A DNA stretch of 27,639 nt from a virus: positions 1 to 27,639 of IMG/VR virus record IMGVR_UViG_3300046532_002043; one strand, 5' to 3'. Shown here in pieces: positions 1 to 8,629 of the stretch (position 1 is its first letter; every line of letters starts with the position of its first letter). A model generated the notes under the pieces. That model had not been told where the DNA came from. It made no database searches and was given only the letters and a program-made list of their open reading frames with translations. The position numbers and the translations under genes are program-made.

Positions 1-162
1 AAGAGAACCGGTGTCAAGAGAACCCGTATCAAGAGAACCGGTGTCAAGAGAACCCGTAGTATCAAGAGAACCGGTGTCAAGAGAACCCGTAGTATCAAGA
101 GAACCGGTGTCAAGAGAACCCGTAGTATCAAGAGAACCGGTGTCAAGAGAACCCGTAGTATC
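1..162 (-). repeat. 33-bp in-frame tandem repeat encoding (DTTGSLDTGSL)n
   Basis: Four essentially identical 33-bp units lie at 31-63, 64-96, 97-129 and 130-162. A 30-bp unit at 1-30 lacks one codon. A diverged half-unit follows at 163-180. Each unit is 11 codons, so copy-number change keeps the frame. On the minus strand the units read D-T-T-G-S-L-D-T-G-S-L. The array continues past the left edge, so its real copy number is unknown. Confidence 0.95.
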
Positions 163-885
163 AAGAGAATCGGGGGTCAGGGACTTAATTGTCACCGGTT
201 GTTCAATATATGGATTAAATTCATAATCAAATATCGCCACCTCAACATATGGTGAATATATCGTGTTTGTGTTTGATGAGAAAAACTTAATATTTCCTGA
301 TCTAGATTTTGTATCATCTTTAAATTTTAATAAAATTCCGTGGTTCTCAATTGAACCAGAGATCCAGTAATGTACAAATGTCGTTATATCAAGTTCCACA
401 TCGGATGTGACCTTATTAAGTTTGTGGGATTTACTTATAGTAACATCTTCCCCAGATTCTGTATTTTTAACTGACGAAAACCACGCACCACCACCGCCGG
501 CTATTTCAATTGCTTTGTCAACACTCCACCTCGTCTGAGCTTCATTTCTATGTATCCATGTTGCACCCGGATATGTATGCTCGGCATCCGCGAATCGGCC
601 TTTGCCCTCTTGCCAACTCTCGGAAACTGGATATGCTTCTATTTCGCATACATGATCCAGTTCAAGACTACTAACCACCTTGAGTTTTAAAACAAACCTC
701 GCACCGAGTTTTTTGAATTTTACTAAATCTTCTTGTTGGAAACTGATGAGGGTTCTTGATATGATTGGTCCATGGGTTGGGGTGAAATCAGCCGTTATTT
801 CCACAATCTCATCTGCACCCGTATTTAGTCGGGTGGAGTTGCTATAAATTGTACAATCTTTATCTGGATATATAAACTTTATCAT
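1..885 (-). CDS. DNRLRE-like baseplate/adsorption protein with C-terminal tandem repeat (3' end cut by window)
   Basis: The reading frame opens at ATG 885-883, overlapping the gp6 stop (TAATG), and stays open for 295 codons to the window edge. Residues 1-200 look like a beta-rich DNRLRE/CBM96-type domain: an early 'DCTIYS' strand, a 'SWQEG' motif (W91) followed by 'ATW' (W110), and a later Trp in 'TRWSV', the spacing seen in that family. From residue about 242 the protein becomes an 11-residue repeat (DTTGSLDTGSL) encoded by a 33-bp DNA repeat. Its place directly after gp6 suggests a baseplate-associated or fibre/adsorption protein, but that is inference; I see no clear T4 gp7 or gp8 similarity. 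The true C-terminus lies outside the window. Confidence 0.7.
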   Translation of the reverse strand, partial: MIKFIYPDKDCTIYSNSTRLNTGADEIVEITADFTPTHGPIISRTLISFQQEDLVKFKKLGARFVLKLKVVSSLELDHVCEIEAYPVSESWQEGKGRFADAEHTYPGATWIHRNEAQTRWSVDKAIEIAGGGGAWFSSVKNTESGEDVTISKSHKLNKVTSDVELDITTFVHYWISGSIENHGILLKFKDDTKSRSGNIKFFSSNTNTIYSPYVEVAIFDYEFNPYIEQPVTIKSLTPDSLDTTGSLDTGSLDTTGSLDTGSLDTTGSLDTGSLDTTGSLDTGSLDTGSLDTGSL

Positions 886-2855
886 TATATTACTCTCCCA
901 GTTATATCTCTGTCGGGATATTTTAACTCAAATATGGACGGGTCCATAGATGGGTATATTGTTTTTCCAACAGTTGCTCCTGTGATGTCATACTCGTTTT
1001 CAGAATATTCCCCATCTTCTATATTACGATTTATAACCTCAACATCAACAACCGACCGTACACCTGCAACATTTGATAATGTCAATTCAATTTCACCAAT
1101 TTCTATGGGTTGCATTATTGAAATTTTATCAATAGTAAACAAATCAGAAAGTTGCGTGATGCAGTTAAGCAATACTTCTTTTTTGTTAAAATTGTGAAAT
1201 GTTGATATTTCAAAATTAATACCAAAGTTTATGATGAATGCGTTTGTTATATTAACACCATCTGTGAGTATTCTGTATTTACTTAGATAAGTCTTTAGGT
1301 TCTTAAGAATAAGTTCGTTGGGGGGAATTAAGTATTTGTTGTTATCATATGACAATACATATAAATTGATAGCAAGTGGGTTGTTGAGTTCTCCATAAAC
1401 CACATTCATTCCATTAGGAGTGACTTTCGCATCATCGGCAAATGCTTGCTTGAAAATATTAGTCTGGGATCGGGTGTCAAGTATTCCATCCTTGGAAACA
1501 TACGCCTTGGCAATGCTTCCAAATTTGGGGGGCATTGACATTGCCCGGATTACATAGTCATCCCGAGTGACTGCACGTTGTTGTGATGAAAATGAAGCGA
1601 GTCCGTTTTGTCTGATTTCTTCATCCGTCTCGGCCGATTTACCACCTATACCAGGAAGTGGGTTGTTTACACGGAGACTACTTTTTATTGTATCAAATGC
1701 TTTTCTTTCGGATATGTCTAGATACTCGGTACTTTCTGAGAAAACTACTGATTGAATTGTATTTAGTGTATTTGCTGAGATATTTGACTCAATTCCACCA
1801 CCCACATAATATTTAATTGTTAAATTTGTGTTTGATGGGGCCGAACCATAACTATTCGACTTGAGGAAGTTGCTTGGATCTATGGCATTCTCAAAGTTTT
1901 TTGATGTGTGTAAAGTCTTTCCCAAATTATTTATACTGGGAATTATTATTTCGTCATCGAACTTATCACTACCAGCACCAAACTCCAGTGTAGTTGTATT
2001 GTCGGGGTTTACAATTGTTATGAATCTACGAGATGTTTTTATGTATCTAAGTATGTGGGGGACCGAATCGGCAAATTTTGAATAAATGGGGTTGTTTTTG
2101 TAATTATTTGATTCTTCTACTGGAACCGTGTCCTGAGCCAGATAGGGGACTTCATAATATATATTTCCATCGGAGTCTGTTACCGACAAGACCTCTATTA
2201 CATTCGTGTCGGAGAGGGTGACTTCATAAAACTCACTTGATTCACCAACAGTTACCGTCTTGGTTTGTAGTGTTCCTGCACTTGCAAGTGCAGTCTTTTT
2301 GAGCAAGTAAAACGTTGGTTGGCCGACGTCGTCTCTTTCATATACACTCACCTCCCGCGGAGAAAAGTCAGTCGTTTCGTTAAAATTTATTTGCTTAGTT
2401 GTTCTAAACGGAGGGGACTGGCCATCACTTGATGAAATCTCGAGGCCTTCCTGTATGTTTAATGCAAACCTAAAGTCGGGTTCGGCATGGGAGGATTTTC
2501 CTATTTTTGACGGAACCAGTTGAAACACTTCAATTTCGGTTGTTGCGGCCACCGAAGTTCTTATCTTATACCCCAGATAGTTTGCAAGGTTGATTATATT
2601 TTTTCGTTCGGATGAATATTGTAGAAACCCCTCTTTGAACTGATGATCAATATAGTAGGACAGAACATCTCCCACATAGCTGGCCAGTTCTATAAACATC
2701 ATACCGGATGAGTTTTCACTGAAATCTTTATATGTGGATGAATAGTACGACTTGGCATATTCTATTAAATTCTCACGAAAGGAATTGAAGTCCTTACCTG
2801 TGTAATTTATATCTTTTCCACCCACACCAGAATTTGTATATAAATCATTGGCCAT
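885..2855 (-). CDS. 6: Baseplate wedge protein, gp6 / baseplate J family
   Basis: This 656-residue protein matches T4 gp6-type wedge subunits, which form the ring of the contractile-tail baseplate. The N-terminus has the family pattern: 'DINYTGKDFNSFRENL', then 'FIELASYVGDVLSYYIDHQFKEGFL' (given here in two parts of the same segment), then 'LANYLGYK'. The centre carries the baseplate-J-like stretch 'VTRDDYVIRAMSMP' that precedes the conserved beta-rich part. Length agrees with T4 gp6 (about 660 aa). ATG 2855 (MANDLY) is preferred over an upstream in-frame ATG at 2876, because the Shine-Dalgarno GGAGGT sits 8 nt before it and the gp25 stop is one base upstream. It is coupled to gp25 upstream and to the DNRLRE-like gene downstream. 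Confidence 0.93.
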   Translation of the reverse strand: MANDLYTNSGVGGKDINYTGKDFNSFRENLIEYAKSYYSSTYKDFSENSSGMMFIELASYVGDVLSYYIDHQFKEGFLQYSSERKNIINLANYLGYKIRTSVAATTEIEVFQLVPSKIGKSSHAEPDFRFALNIQEGLEISSSDGQSPPFRTTKQINFNETTDFSPREVSVYERDDVGQPTFYLLKKTALASAGTLQTKTVTVGESSEFYEVTLSDTNVIEVLSVTDSDGNIYYEVPYLAQDTVPVEESNNYKNNPIYSKFADSVPHILRYIKTSRRFITIVNPDNTTTLEFGAGSDKFDDEIIIPSINNLGKTLHTSKNFENAIDPSNFLKSNSYGSAPSNTNLTIKYYVGGGIESNISANTLNTIQSVVFSESTEYLDISERKAFDTIKSSLRVNNPLPGIGGKSAETDEEIRQNGLASFSSQQRAVTRDDYVIRAMSMPPKFGSIAKAYVSKDGILDTRSQTNIFKQAFADDAKVTPNGMNVVYGELNNPLAINLYVLSYDNNKYLIPPNELILKNLKTYLSKYRILTDGVNITNAFIINFGINFEISTFHNFNKKEVLLNCITQLSDLFTIDKISIMQPIEIGEIELTLSNVAGVRSVVDVEVINRNIEDGEYSENEYDITGATVGKTIYPSMDPSIFELKYPDRDITGRVI

Positions 2856-2856
2856 T

Positions 2857-3243
2857 TTATGAAACCTCCAGTTCAAGTTCTTCCCGTGATCCGGGAATTG
2901 ATAAAATAATAAATGTAATATATAAAACCGCGGTGTTTGGTGCAGTATCTATCTCTCTATCGACACTAACCGAAATAACTGATATCTCAGGCATCCATTT
3001 GTCCGCTGCCTCATGTACCGCATCCACCAGGAGTCCATCATACTCATCTTCACCCGGATTAAATAAAAGACTTCTTAAATCACTTCCATAGGTGGGCATC
3101 ATGGGACGCTCACCCTTTGCAGTCATTAATAACATTTTTAGATTTGTGTGAGCGCGCTCGATGTCGGAATATGTCTGTTGAAAGTAACCCGAGTTGCCGC
3201 GGGTATATGGAAGCATTATCCCTACTGGAACATCTCTGTTCAT
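2857..3243 (-). CDS. 25: Baseplate wedge protein, gp25 family
   Basis: This 128-residue protein belongs to the GPW/gp25 family, the small wedge subunit that contacts the sheath and gp6 and helps initiate sheath assembly. The diagnostic segment is present: 'GERPMMPTYGSDLRSLLFNP', followed by a helix and the beta-strand 'ISVISVSVDRE'. Length matches T4 gp25 (132 aa). The start overlaps the stop of the upstream 137-aa gene (ATGA, 3240-3243), and gp6 starts one base after its stop, so 137-aa unknown, gp25 and gp6 appear translationally coupled. Confidence 0.93.
   Translation of the reverse strand: MNRDVPVGIMLPYTRGNSGYFQQTYSDIERAHTNLKMLLMTAKGERPMMPTYGSDLRSLLFNPGEDEYDGLLVDAVHEAADKWMPEISVISVSVDREIDTAPNTAVLYITFIILSIPGSREELELEVS
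2864..2869 (-). promoter_or_regulatory. Shine-Dalgarno GGAGGT deciding the gp6 start
   Basis: On the minus strand GGAGGT lies 8 nt upstream of ATG 2855, inside the end of the gp25 gene. It fixes the gp6 start at MANDLY and not at the upstream in-frame ATG at 2876, which would overlap this site. Confidence 0.8.
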
Positions 3244-3653
3244 GCAACCGTTCCTCGTTTTTTATCTACTAATTTTAAAACATCTGAGTAGTTTCGTGTT
3301 AGTGCAGCTGTTAGGTGGTCTGGCAACGAGTCGGCATCAACCGCCTGACCTTGGAGATCGGTGAGTTGGGGTTCTTCACCTACCCGTGGGCCCTCTGTAG
3401 GAATTCCACCCACAGTTTCGTTTAATACTTGGTTTAGTGCTTCGTTATTACTATATCGTTTGGTCGCAGGTTTCTTTTTTACGGGAGACACCTTGGTTTC
3501 AGTCCGAAGAGCTTCTTTTACAAGTTCTACTGGACTGGACTCATTGGGCCCGAGAGACGATGATAATATTTCCGCCACTATCTTGGGTAACGACGCGTTT
3601 AGTTCCTGCCGAACGGCGGACCTTATTATTTTAACTAATTCTAATTTTTTCAT
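3240..3653 (-). CDS. Hypothetical 137-aa protein between spike gene and gp25
   Basis: I do not recognise a family. Residues 1-35 are a predicted amphipathic helix ('KKLELVKIIRSAVRQELNAS'), the middle is Lys/Pro/Ser-rich, and the C-terminus ('LTAALTRNYSDVLKLVDKKR') is again helical. It has no signal peptide or membrane segment. AAGG lies about 10 nt before the ATG. It overlaps gp25 by ATGA and follows the 896-aa spike-associated gene by 15 nt, so a baseplate assembly or minor structural role is a reasonable inference. Confidence 0.75.
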   Translation of the reverse strand: MKKLELVKIIRSAVRQELNASLPKIVAEILSSSLGPNESSPVELVKEALRTETKVSPVKKKPATKRYSNNEALNQVLNETVGGIPTEGPRVGEEPQLTDLQGQAVDADSLPDHLTAALTRNYSDVLKLVDKKRGTVA

Positions 3654-3668
3654 GTATATATAACCTTT

Positions 3669-6359
3669 CTATCCAGATATAAATATCCGTTCACTCAATA
3701 AAGTTGGGGTTCTTGCTTTTAAAGCTGCTAAGCTTCCCTGTTGAACCGGAGTTCCTGTCGTTACGTAGGGGTCATTGTGTGAATGGCCGGCCAACCAATC
3801 GCATAAATCGTCCAACCACCACTTTGTACAATCTCCTTTTAGTGTTGGGTGGTTTCTTGTGGTGTATAGACCCAAATGTACAGTTGGTGCTTCAAACGAT
3901 GCATGACGGTCTGATTTTACAACAAATCGTTGCTTGCAATTCATTGTTATCTCATCATCCGTTGTAATAAAAAACTTTCTCTTGGAAAATAAACCCATTT
4001 CTTGTGTCTTTGCTGAAATTAGTATCCTCTCCGAGTTCATTACGATTTGATTACCGTTTAATGTCGTGGGAAGTTGCACTCCGAATATTATTCCACCACT
4101 CTGTTGTTCCAGTACCTTGTTTTCCGTCTTTTCTATCTCCGTTTCAAATTTTTCGGTATGGACTTTGTCTGCATCAGCAAGTACTTTGTTAACCTCCTCT
4201 GTGTCTTTTAAATTCTCAAGATCGTTGGGGTGTAATAAACTCACTGCATTTAAGTCCGCACCTTCAAGGACAGTTCCTTTTAATTCTTCTTTCGTAATAG
4301 TTTCTCCTGTGTGAAACGAGGTTACTTCATCCGCATCTTCTGCGGCGGGTGGACCTCCCACTGGTTTCTTAAATTTTGTTTTGCTTTTAGTTTTTTCAAA
4401 CTCTTTATTTTCATTTTGTTCATAGGTATCTTCTTTTATACTACCATCTTCGTCAGTATACGTGTCATAAACTATACTTTTGTTTTCCGTTTCATATGAA
4501 ACTCCCGGAGTTCCAATCTGTTTGCTCGTTGATTCCGTAAAATCGTGGGAAGCCTTGGCATCGTTTTTTATTTGAGATTGAAGATCTGAACTTGTTGTTG
4601 GTTTCTTACCGAACTTGGTTGACATTTGTTCAGTTGGAAGTTTAGTCTTCATTTCCGACATGGATGATTCTATTTGTGCCAGCTGTTCTTCTTTTTTTAT
4701 GCCGAGGTGGTCTTCTACGGATTTAATATTTGGTTTGGTTATTGTATCCGCGGATGGGGTGTCTACTTTATTCTTTATATCATCTACTTGCGTAGATATT
4801 GATTTTTTAGAATAATCAGATTTTATATCACTTGACAATTGGCAATCTAAGGACGGGGGTGACAGTGTCGAACCCGCTGCATGATTTTTTTGGAGTGGAT
4901 TTTTAAGTTTTAGTGAACCATACCCATCTCTCTCGATGCATTCTTCAGCGGCCGTTCCTTCGTCAAGCACTGACCAGGACCCTTCCCAAAACTGCGTTGG
5001 ATCATTTACTTGAAGTGTGTCTGCTCCGGCGAGGACAGGTTTTGTTAAGTTGTCTGCTACACCAAGTTTGGGTTTGGTAGACGATTTCCGTTTCGACTTC
5101 ATTTGCTCTATTTGTTTTTTAGCACGGACATTTTCTTTAATAAAACTCTTTTTTTCTCGTGAGGATAAATCCTTTAACACGGACTGCTCTGACGCAGAGG
5201 GAACATACTCATCAATTTCTTTTTGTGTGACGGGTTGGTTAAACGGAGATTTCTCTGTGTCTGATATTTTATTGATCTCCCCTTCAGAAATTGGTGTTTT
5301 GGTTGTGGTGTTCTTGTCCCAGCCGGTTTCTCTTTGCAGCCCCGTCCTTGCATCAAACTCAAGGTTAACCAAATCTTTGTTTCCTTGGGCAATGATTATA
5401 TCGGTTTTTCCTAAATTACATGCATCACACTTTAACGCACCAATGTCACCTGCGATTGATTTAAATTGTTGGTCAAACCCGAAGTCATTTCTGGCGTGTG
5501 TGTCGTATGTGCCGGCCCCTATTAACTTCTTACCAACCGACTCAGTCAGGGCCTTGTTCGTCAAACCACCGGCAAAGGATTTTCTAAAGGTATCAATTGT
5601 ATTCGAACCATATTCCATGTTTTCCACCCAATCACACAAGTTAAATAAAACATTTGCTATATTTAGGTCACCCAAATCAAAACTTGAAAAATTAAATTTA
5701 AGATTTTTCAGTTTGTCAAATATTGACTTTAGTCTATCAAATAAATCTAAATTTATACCAAGGGTCAACAATAAACCTAGTGACTCTTCTGTATCCGAGT
5801 TATATCCTCCAGGGCCCCGCTTAGTTCCTTTTAGGCCCGCACACAAAAGTTTTAGTCCAAATGCAGCCAACTTAAATACCTTAAACATCGAAGAATCACC
5901 AGGGCCTATGCCGAGCATATCTCCACCCGGAACATCAATACCAAGAGCAGATGCGGCCATTAACGATGCACCTGTCTTGTTGTTACCCAGAAATCCCGAA
6001 GACTCTCCTCTTGCTCCGGAAATAGAACTGACGAGGCCGGACTCAAATGTAGAATTTAATGAAAAATTTCCCAACCCAACCGAGTTGATTAAATGTTTCT
6101 TTTTCTGAGTGTCTGACATTGATCTCTTTTGTTTGTTGCTACCCGGAGTTTCTATAAACGACATTAGTTGTCCAGCAGGTTTGCCACCAAGACGAGTTCC
6201 TAGTTTGCCGGCCGTATTGGGGTCTACCGCAAGACCGAAGGATGCGGTGAGTGCACCTGATATGTTTCCCGAGGATGCATATGATGCTACATCTCGTTGC
6301 GGAAGAGAGTTGTTGCGGTTCTCTTCACACGATTTACAATCTGAAGTTTTCTTTGACAT
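3669..6359 (-). CDS. Large baseplate hub/spike-associated structural protein (896 aa)
   Basis: The protein has three parts. Residues about 1-300 are Gly/Ser/Ala-rich with hydrophobic helices and several Cys, including 'CKSCEEN' near the N-terminus and 'CDACNLGK' around residue 315. Residues about 340-735 are hydrophilic, Lys/Glu/Ser/Thr-rich and likely an extended or coiled linker. The last 150 residues form a beta-rich module ('RILISAKTQEMGLFSKRKF', 'ITTDDEITMNCKQRFVV') ending in 'HSHNDPYVTTGTPVQQGS', which resembles the C-terminal part of phage spike and hub proteins. It lies between the gp5-like gene and gp25, as in marine T4-like phages, so I infer a hub or spike component. No lysozyme catalytic motif was seen. 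Confidence 0.75.
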   Translation of the reverse strand: MSKKTSDCKSCEENRNNSLPQRDVASYASSGNISGALTASFGLAVDPNTAGKLGTRLGGKPAGQLMSFIETPGSNKQKRSMSDTQKKKHLINSVGLGNFSLNSTFESGLVSSISGARGESSGFLGNNKTGASLMAASALGIDVPGGDMLGIGPGDSSMFKVFKLAAFGLKLLCAGLKGTKRGPGGYNSDTEESLGLLLTLGINLDLFDRLKSIFDKLKNLKFNFSSFDLGDLNIANVLFNLCDWVENMEYGSNTIDTFRKSFAGGLTNKALTESVGKKLIGAGTYDTHARNDFGFDQQFKSIAGDIGALKCDACNLGKTDIIIAQGNKDLVNLEFDARTGLQRETGWDKNTTTKTPISEGEINKISDTEKSPFNQPVTQKEIDEYVPSASEQSVLKDLSSREKKSFIKENVRAKKQIEQMKSKRKSSTKPKLGVADNLTKPVLAGADTLQVNDPTQFWEGSWSVLDEGTAAEECIERDGYGSLKLKNPLQKNHAAGSTLSPPSLDCQLSSDIKSDYSKKSISTQVDDIKNKVDTPSADTITKPNIKSVEDHLGIKKEEQLAQIESSMSEMKTKLPTEQMSTKFGKKPTTSSDLQSQIKNDAKASHDFTESTSKQIGTPGVSYETENKSIVYDTYTDEDGSIKEDTYEQNENKEFEKTKSKTKFKKPVGGPPAAEDADEVTSFHTGETITKEELKGTVLEGADLNAVSLLHPNDLENLKDTEEVNKVLADADKVHTEKFETEIEKTENKVLEQQSGGIIFGVQLPTTLNGNQIVMNSERILISAKTQEMGLFSKRKFFITTDDEITMNCKQRFVVKSDRHASFEAPTVHLGLYTTRNHPTLKGDCTKWWLDDLCDWLAGHSHNDPYVTTGTPVQQGSLAALKARTPTLLSERIFISG

Positions 6360-6361
6360 AT

Positions 6362-7453
6362 CTAATTAATTCTTCCCTCACCTGGTCTTGCGATTCGTGT
6401 AGCAGAGTCAACTCGTACATAGTTTGGATCACTTCCAATACCCACCTTGCTTTGTCGTAAATATTCCAGACCTCCAAATGTTTTGTAAACACAACCACGT
6501 CTCGGATAACTTACATTATCATATGTGTGAGTTACTGTTGACACGAACTTTGAAACAGTTCGGCCGGATGTAAGTTCAATAGAACCCCCATCTTCATTTA
6601 TGTGTTCCAGTATATTATATTGAAATGCTTTTTCTGGTTCTGTTGTTTTACGTTGACGATTTCTAATCAATATACTGGGGTTTCCCAAATTGTCGGCATA
6701 GGACTCCCCGTATCCGAGGTCAGTTCCAACATCAATTGACGGATCGTTTTCGAAGCACCCGAACCTTATACTACTTCCATGTCTACTTTGAATAATCGTA
6801 TCCCCCTCAAAGTGTTTCAGAGGTCGAACCTTGTTGTTTGCCTTGAAGTATTTTCCTAAGTATGGTTTGGAGCCGTCAGAACCACCATACTGGTTTGTGT
6901 CAGGCCACAGATCTGATTTATTTAGTGCACCTGATAGTGATCCAGGACTTGTTTCGGCCGTTACTCCGTTTTGCATCCCGTATCTATGTTCGTGTTGGAA
7001 GTCTGCACTATTATTAATAAAATTCCGAGAGTTTAATCTACGGGTATAATAAAATCTACCCATATAACGTGAAATTATGACAACTTCATTTACAAGTGGA
7101 TATTCAACTATACCGGTTTCTCCCGGAGTTACCCAATCAAGGTGGTCAACGGGGGTCTGTTCTTGACTATTTATCAATCTGACCCTGGCACGACCTATCC
7201 AAGAATAGTCTGGTGTGTTGGGGTTGTTATATCCGTCTGGCCAGGTTGATCGCTCCACGGTCGGTGATATTGGACCCATTGCCGTAAAGACGGGGTGTGT
7301 TTCGTCGCGAATAACATCAACTACCACGGCGGCCTCAAGTTCATAGAAAAAACTTGCATCTGGTTTGGTTAAGTGAGACTTACGAGATGTGGTGAGCTCA
7401 CTTTTTAAAGTTTCACGGGTATTCGTCTTAGTTTGTTTGGTTGTATACGCCAT
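6362..7453 (-). CDS. 5: gp5-like OB-fold baseplate spike/hub protein
   Basis: This 363-residue protein has the N-terminal OB-fold pattern of gp5/gpV-type spike proteins. 'AAVVVDVIRDETHPVF' is followed by 'IGRARVRLINS' and by 'YPLVNEVVIISRYMGRFYYTRRLN', then a short insertion. The second half carries 'HFEGDTIIQSRHGSSIRFG', 'SILIRNRQRKT' and 'INEDGGSIELTSG', the start of a beta structure typical of the hub. Compared with T4 gp5 (575 aa) there is no recognisable lysozyme domain, as in many marine T4-like phages. Its stop is two bases before the 896-aa gene, and its start directly follows the stop of the upstream 137-aa gene (TAA-ATG). Confidence 0.8.
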   Translation of the reverse strand: MAYTTKQTKTNTRETLKSELTTSRKSHLTKPDASFFYELEAAVVVDVIRDETHPVFTAMGPISPTVERSTWPDGYNNPNTPDYSWIGRARVRLINSQEQTPVDHLDWVTPGETGIVEYPLVNEVVIISRYMGRFYYTRRLNSRNFINNSADFQHEHRYGMQNGVTAETSPGSLSGALNKSDLWPDTNQYGGSDGSKPYLGKYFKANNKVRPLKHFEGDTIIQSRHGSSIRFGCFENDPSIDVGTDLGYGESYADNLGNPSILIRNRQRKTTEPEKAFQYNILEHINEDGGSIELTSGRTVSKFVSTVTHTYDNVSYPRRGCVYKTFGGLEYLRQSKVGIGSDPNYVRVDSATRIARPGEGRIN

Positions 7454-7867
7454 TTATTTATTGCTCTTCTTTTTTTGCAAACTATCTAGGTCAACAATAA
7501 TTTCAGACTCTGCTTTTTTAAGTTCGTCTACTTCCAGTTTTACACTATTAAGTAGTTCTTCTTTTTCGGAATCGGTTAACCCAGAACCCGCTCCATCGGC
7601 CGAAGGGTCACCCCCAGCACCACCACTCAGATATCTCTGTAAGACGGCTGACAATTTAACCAGTTGATCATCGTTTTTAATAGACACATCTATATAATCC
7701 TTTATCATGGGGGCGATGACGGTTGCACTTCCTGCATCCTTTATCATCTGCCTCAGATCCTTGATTAGTTGATCGATCTGTGCTGATTTCCTTGATGAGT
7801 TAAAATATATATCCTTTGCTAATGATGCAAATGTTTTTCCGGCGAAAATTTCTTTATCAGTGTCCAT
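7454..7867 (-). CDS. Hypothetical 137-aa helical protein upstream of gp5-like gene
   Basis: The family is not recognised. The protein is mostly alpha-helical. Residues 1-85 contain 'LAKDIYFNSSRKSAQIDQLI' and 'IKDYIDVSIKNDDQLVKLSA'. A Gly/Ala/Asp-rich hinge (about 86-98) follows, and then a charged coiled-coil C-terminus ('EELLNSVKLEVDELKKAES') ending in a Lys-rich tail. No membrane segment. It directly precedes the gp5-like gene with no gap, suggesting a tail or baseplate assembly factor. The start is preceded closely by the ATATTTATA motif (7871-7879) rather than an obvious Shine-Dalgarno site. Confidence 0.72.
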   Translation of the reverse strand: MDTDKEIFAGKTFASLAKDIYFNSSRKSAQIDQLIKDLRQMIKDAGSATVIAPMIKDYIDVSIKNDDQLVKLSAVLQRYLSGGAGGDPSADGAGSGLTDSEKEELLNSVKLEVDELKKAESEIIVDLDSLQKKKSNK

Positions 7868-7870
7868 AAA

Positions 7871-7879
7871 TATAAATAT
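7871..7879 (-). promoter_or_regulatory. ATATTTATA junction motif (sense), 3 nt before the 137-aa gene
   Basis: The minus strand reads ATATTTATA directly before ATG 7867, in the 39-bp gap after the sigma-factor gene. The same 9-mer recurs at other gene junctions in the same orientation to the genes. Its function is unknown. The reverse complement contains the T4 late-promoter octamer TATAAATA, but facing away from the gene. Confidence 0.4.
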
Positions 7880-7906
7880 GAATATACATATTTTTTATAG
7901 AAGTTA

Positions 7907-8629
7907 CTAATAATCATTTTTTACATCACCGGTTTCCTTATACTCAACTTGAATTTTCTTTTGCATATCCTTCATCTTATTGACAACCTTTGTAATATTT
8001 TGAGTTTTACAATTTGTCATCTCACGGATATATAGGTACAGGGCCTTTTTATTAAAGTTTTCTATTCTATCAGAATTTCTAAATATCTCTAGGACTGCAT
8101 ATGCGATTTTTAATTCAGCTTCTTTTTTGAAAAACTTTTCTATATTGCCGTCCCAATAATTAAGCATAAGTTTAAAAAACTCGGATATTTCCTTTTTGTT
8201 CGTAGGATTTGTGGGAAGTGAACTTAACTCCAAATCTACATTTGGACTCTCTTCGTCATCCACACTCACATGTTTCTTGAATTTTCTATAATTACCATTG
8301 TTATATAATATTAAAAAATTCTTTGCAATGATACTGAAGTATGAAAATGCCTTGCCGTTGTCTGGTTTATATTTATGTATCTGACTTACCAAGTTACTAA
8401 CAACCTCTTGTTGTACCTCCATGTGACTACATTGAAAATACGAAAACTTAAATGTATTTAATATATTCTCAGCTAGTTTATCAAACGCATATGATATGCC
8501 CTCATTATATATCTGATTTCTTTTATCTACACACTCGGTTTTATTATATTCAATTATTGCGTTTTCAGTATCTTTTCCAAAATATATTTTTGATTTCTTT
8601 TTTCTTTTTTTCTTTATTTGATCGTTCAT
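7907..8629 (-). CDS. 55: Late-transcription sigma factor, gp55 family
   Basis: This 240-residue protein matches T4 gp55, the sigma-like factor that directs host RNA polymerase to late promoters (TATAAATA). Diagnostic segments are 'AFDKLAENILNTFKFSYF', 'VQQEVVSNLVSQIHKY', and 'GKAFSYFSIIAKNFLI' followed by 'NNGNYRKFKKH', corresponding to the sigma region-2-like part. It is longer than T4 gp55 (185 aa), with a Lys-rich N-terminus and an extended helical C-terminal half ending in 'VVNKMKDMQKKIQVEYK'. The start overlaps the upstream membrane-protein gene by ATGA (8626-8629). A TATAAATA box upstream of that gene suggests gp55 could drive its own operon. Confidence 0.9.
   Translation of the reverse strand: MNDQIKKKRKKKSKIYFGKDTENAIIEYNKTECVDKRNQIYNEGISYAFDKLAENILNTFKFSYFQCSHMEVQQEVVSNLVSQIHKYKPDNGKAFSYFSIIAKNFLILYNNGNYRKFKKHVSVDDEESPNVDLELSSLPTNPTNKKEISEFFKLMLNYWDGNIEKFFKKEAELKIAYAVLEIFRNSDRIENFNKKALYLYIREMTNCKTQNITKVVNKMKDMQKKIQVEYKETGDVKNDY

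Noticed and set aside
11-226. Plus-strand open frame of repeated SREPV units over the left-edge repeat
   Set aside because: The minus-strand frame continues from a gene with a coupled start and a recognisable N-terminal domain. The plus-strand frame is only the complement of the repeat.
1928-1935. TATAAATA (minus strand) inside gp6 as an internal late promoter
   Set aside because: It encodes part of 'SINNLGK' and the next gene start is over 1 kb away. It is likely to be a chance match.
5017-6108. Long plus-strand frame (363 aa) inside the 896-aa spike-associated gene
   Set aside because: It is antisense to a gene in a coupled structural operon. Its composition is Ser/Phe/Leu-rich without motifs, as expected for a complement frame.
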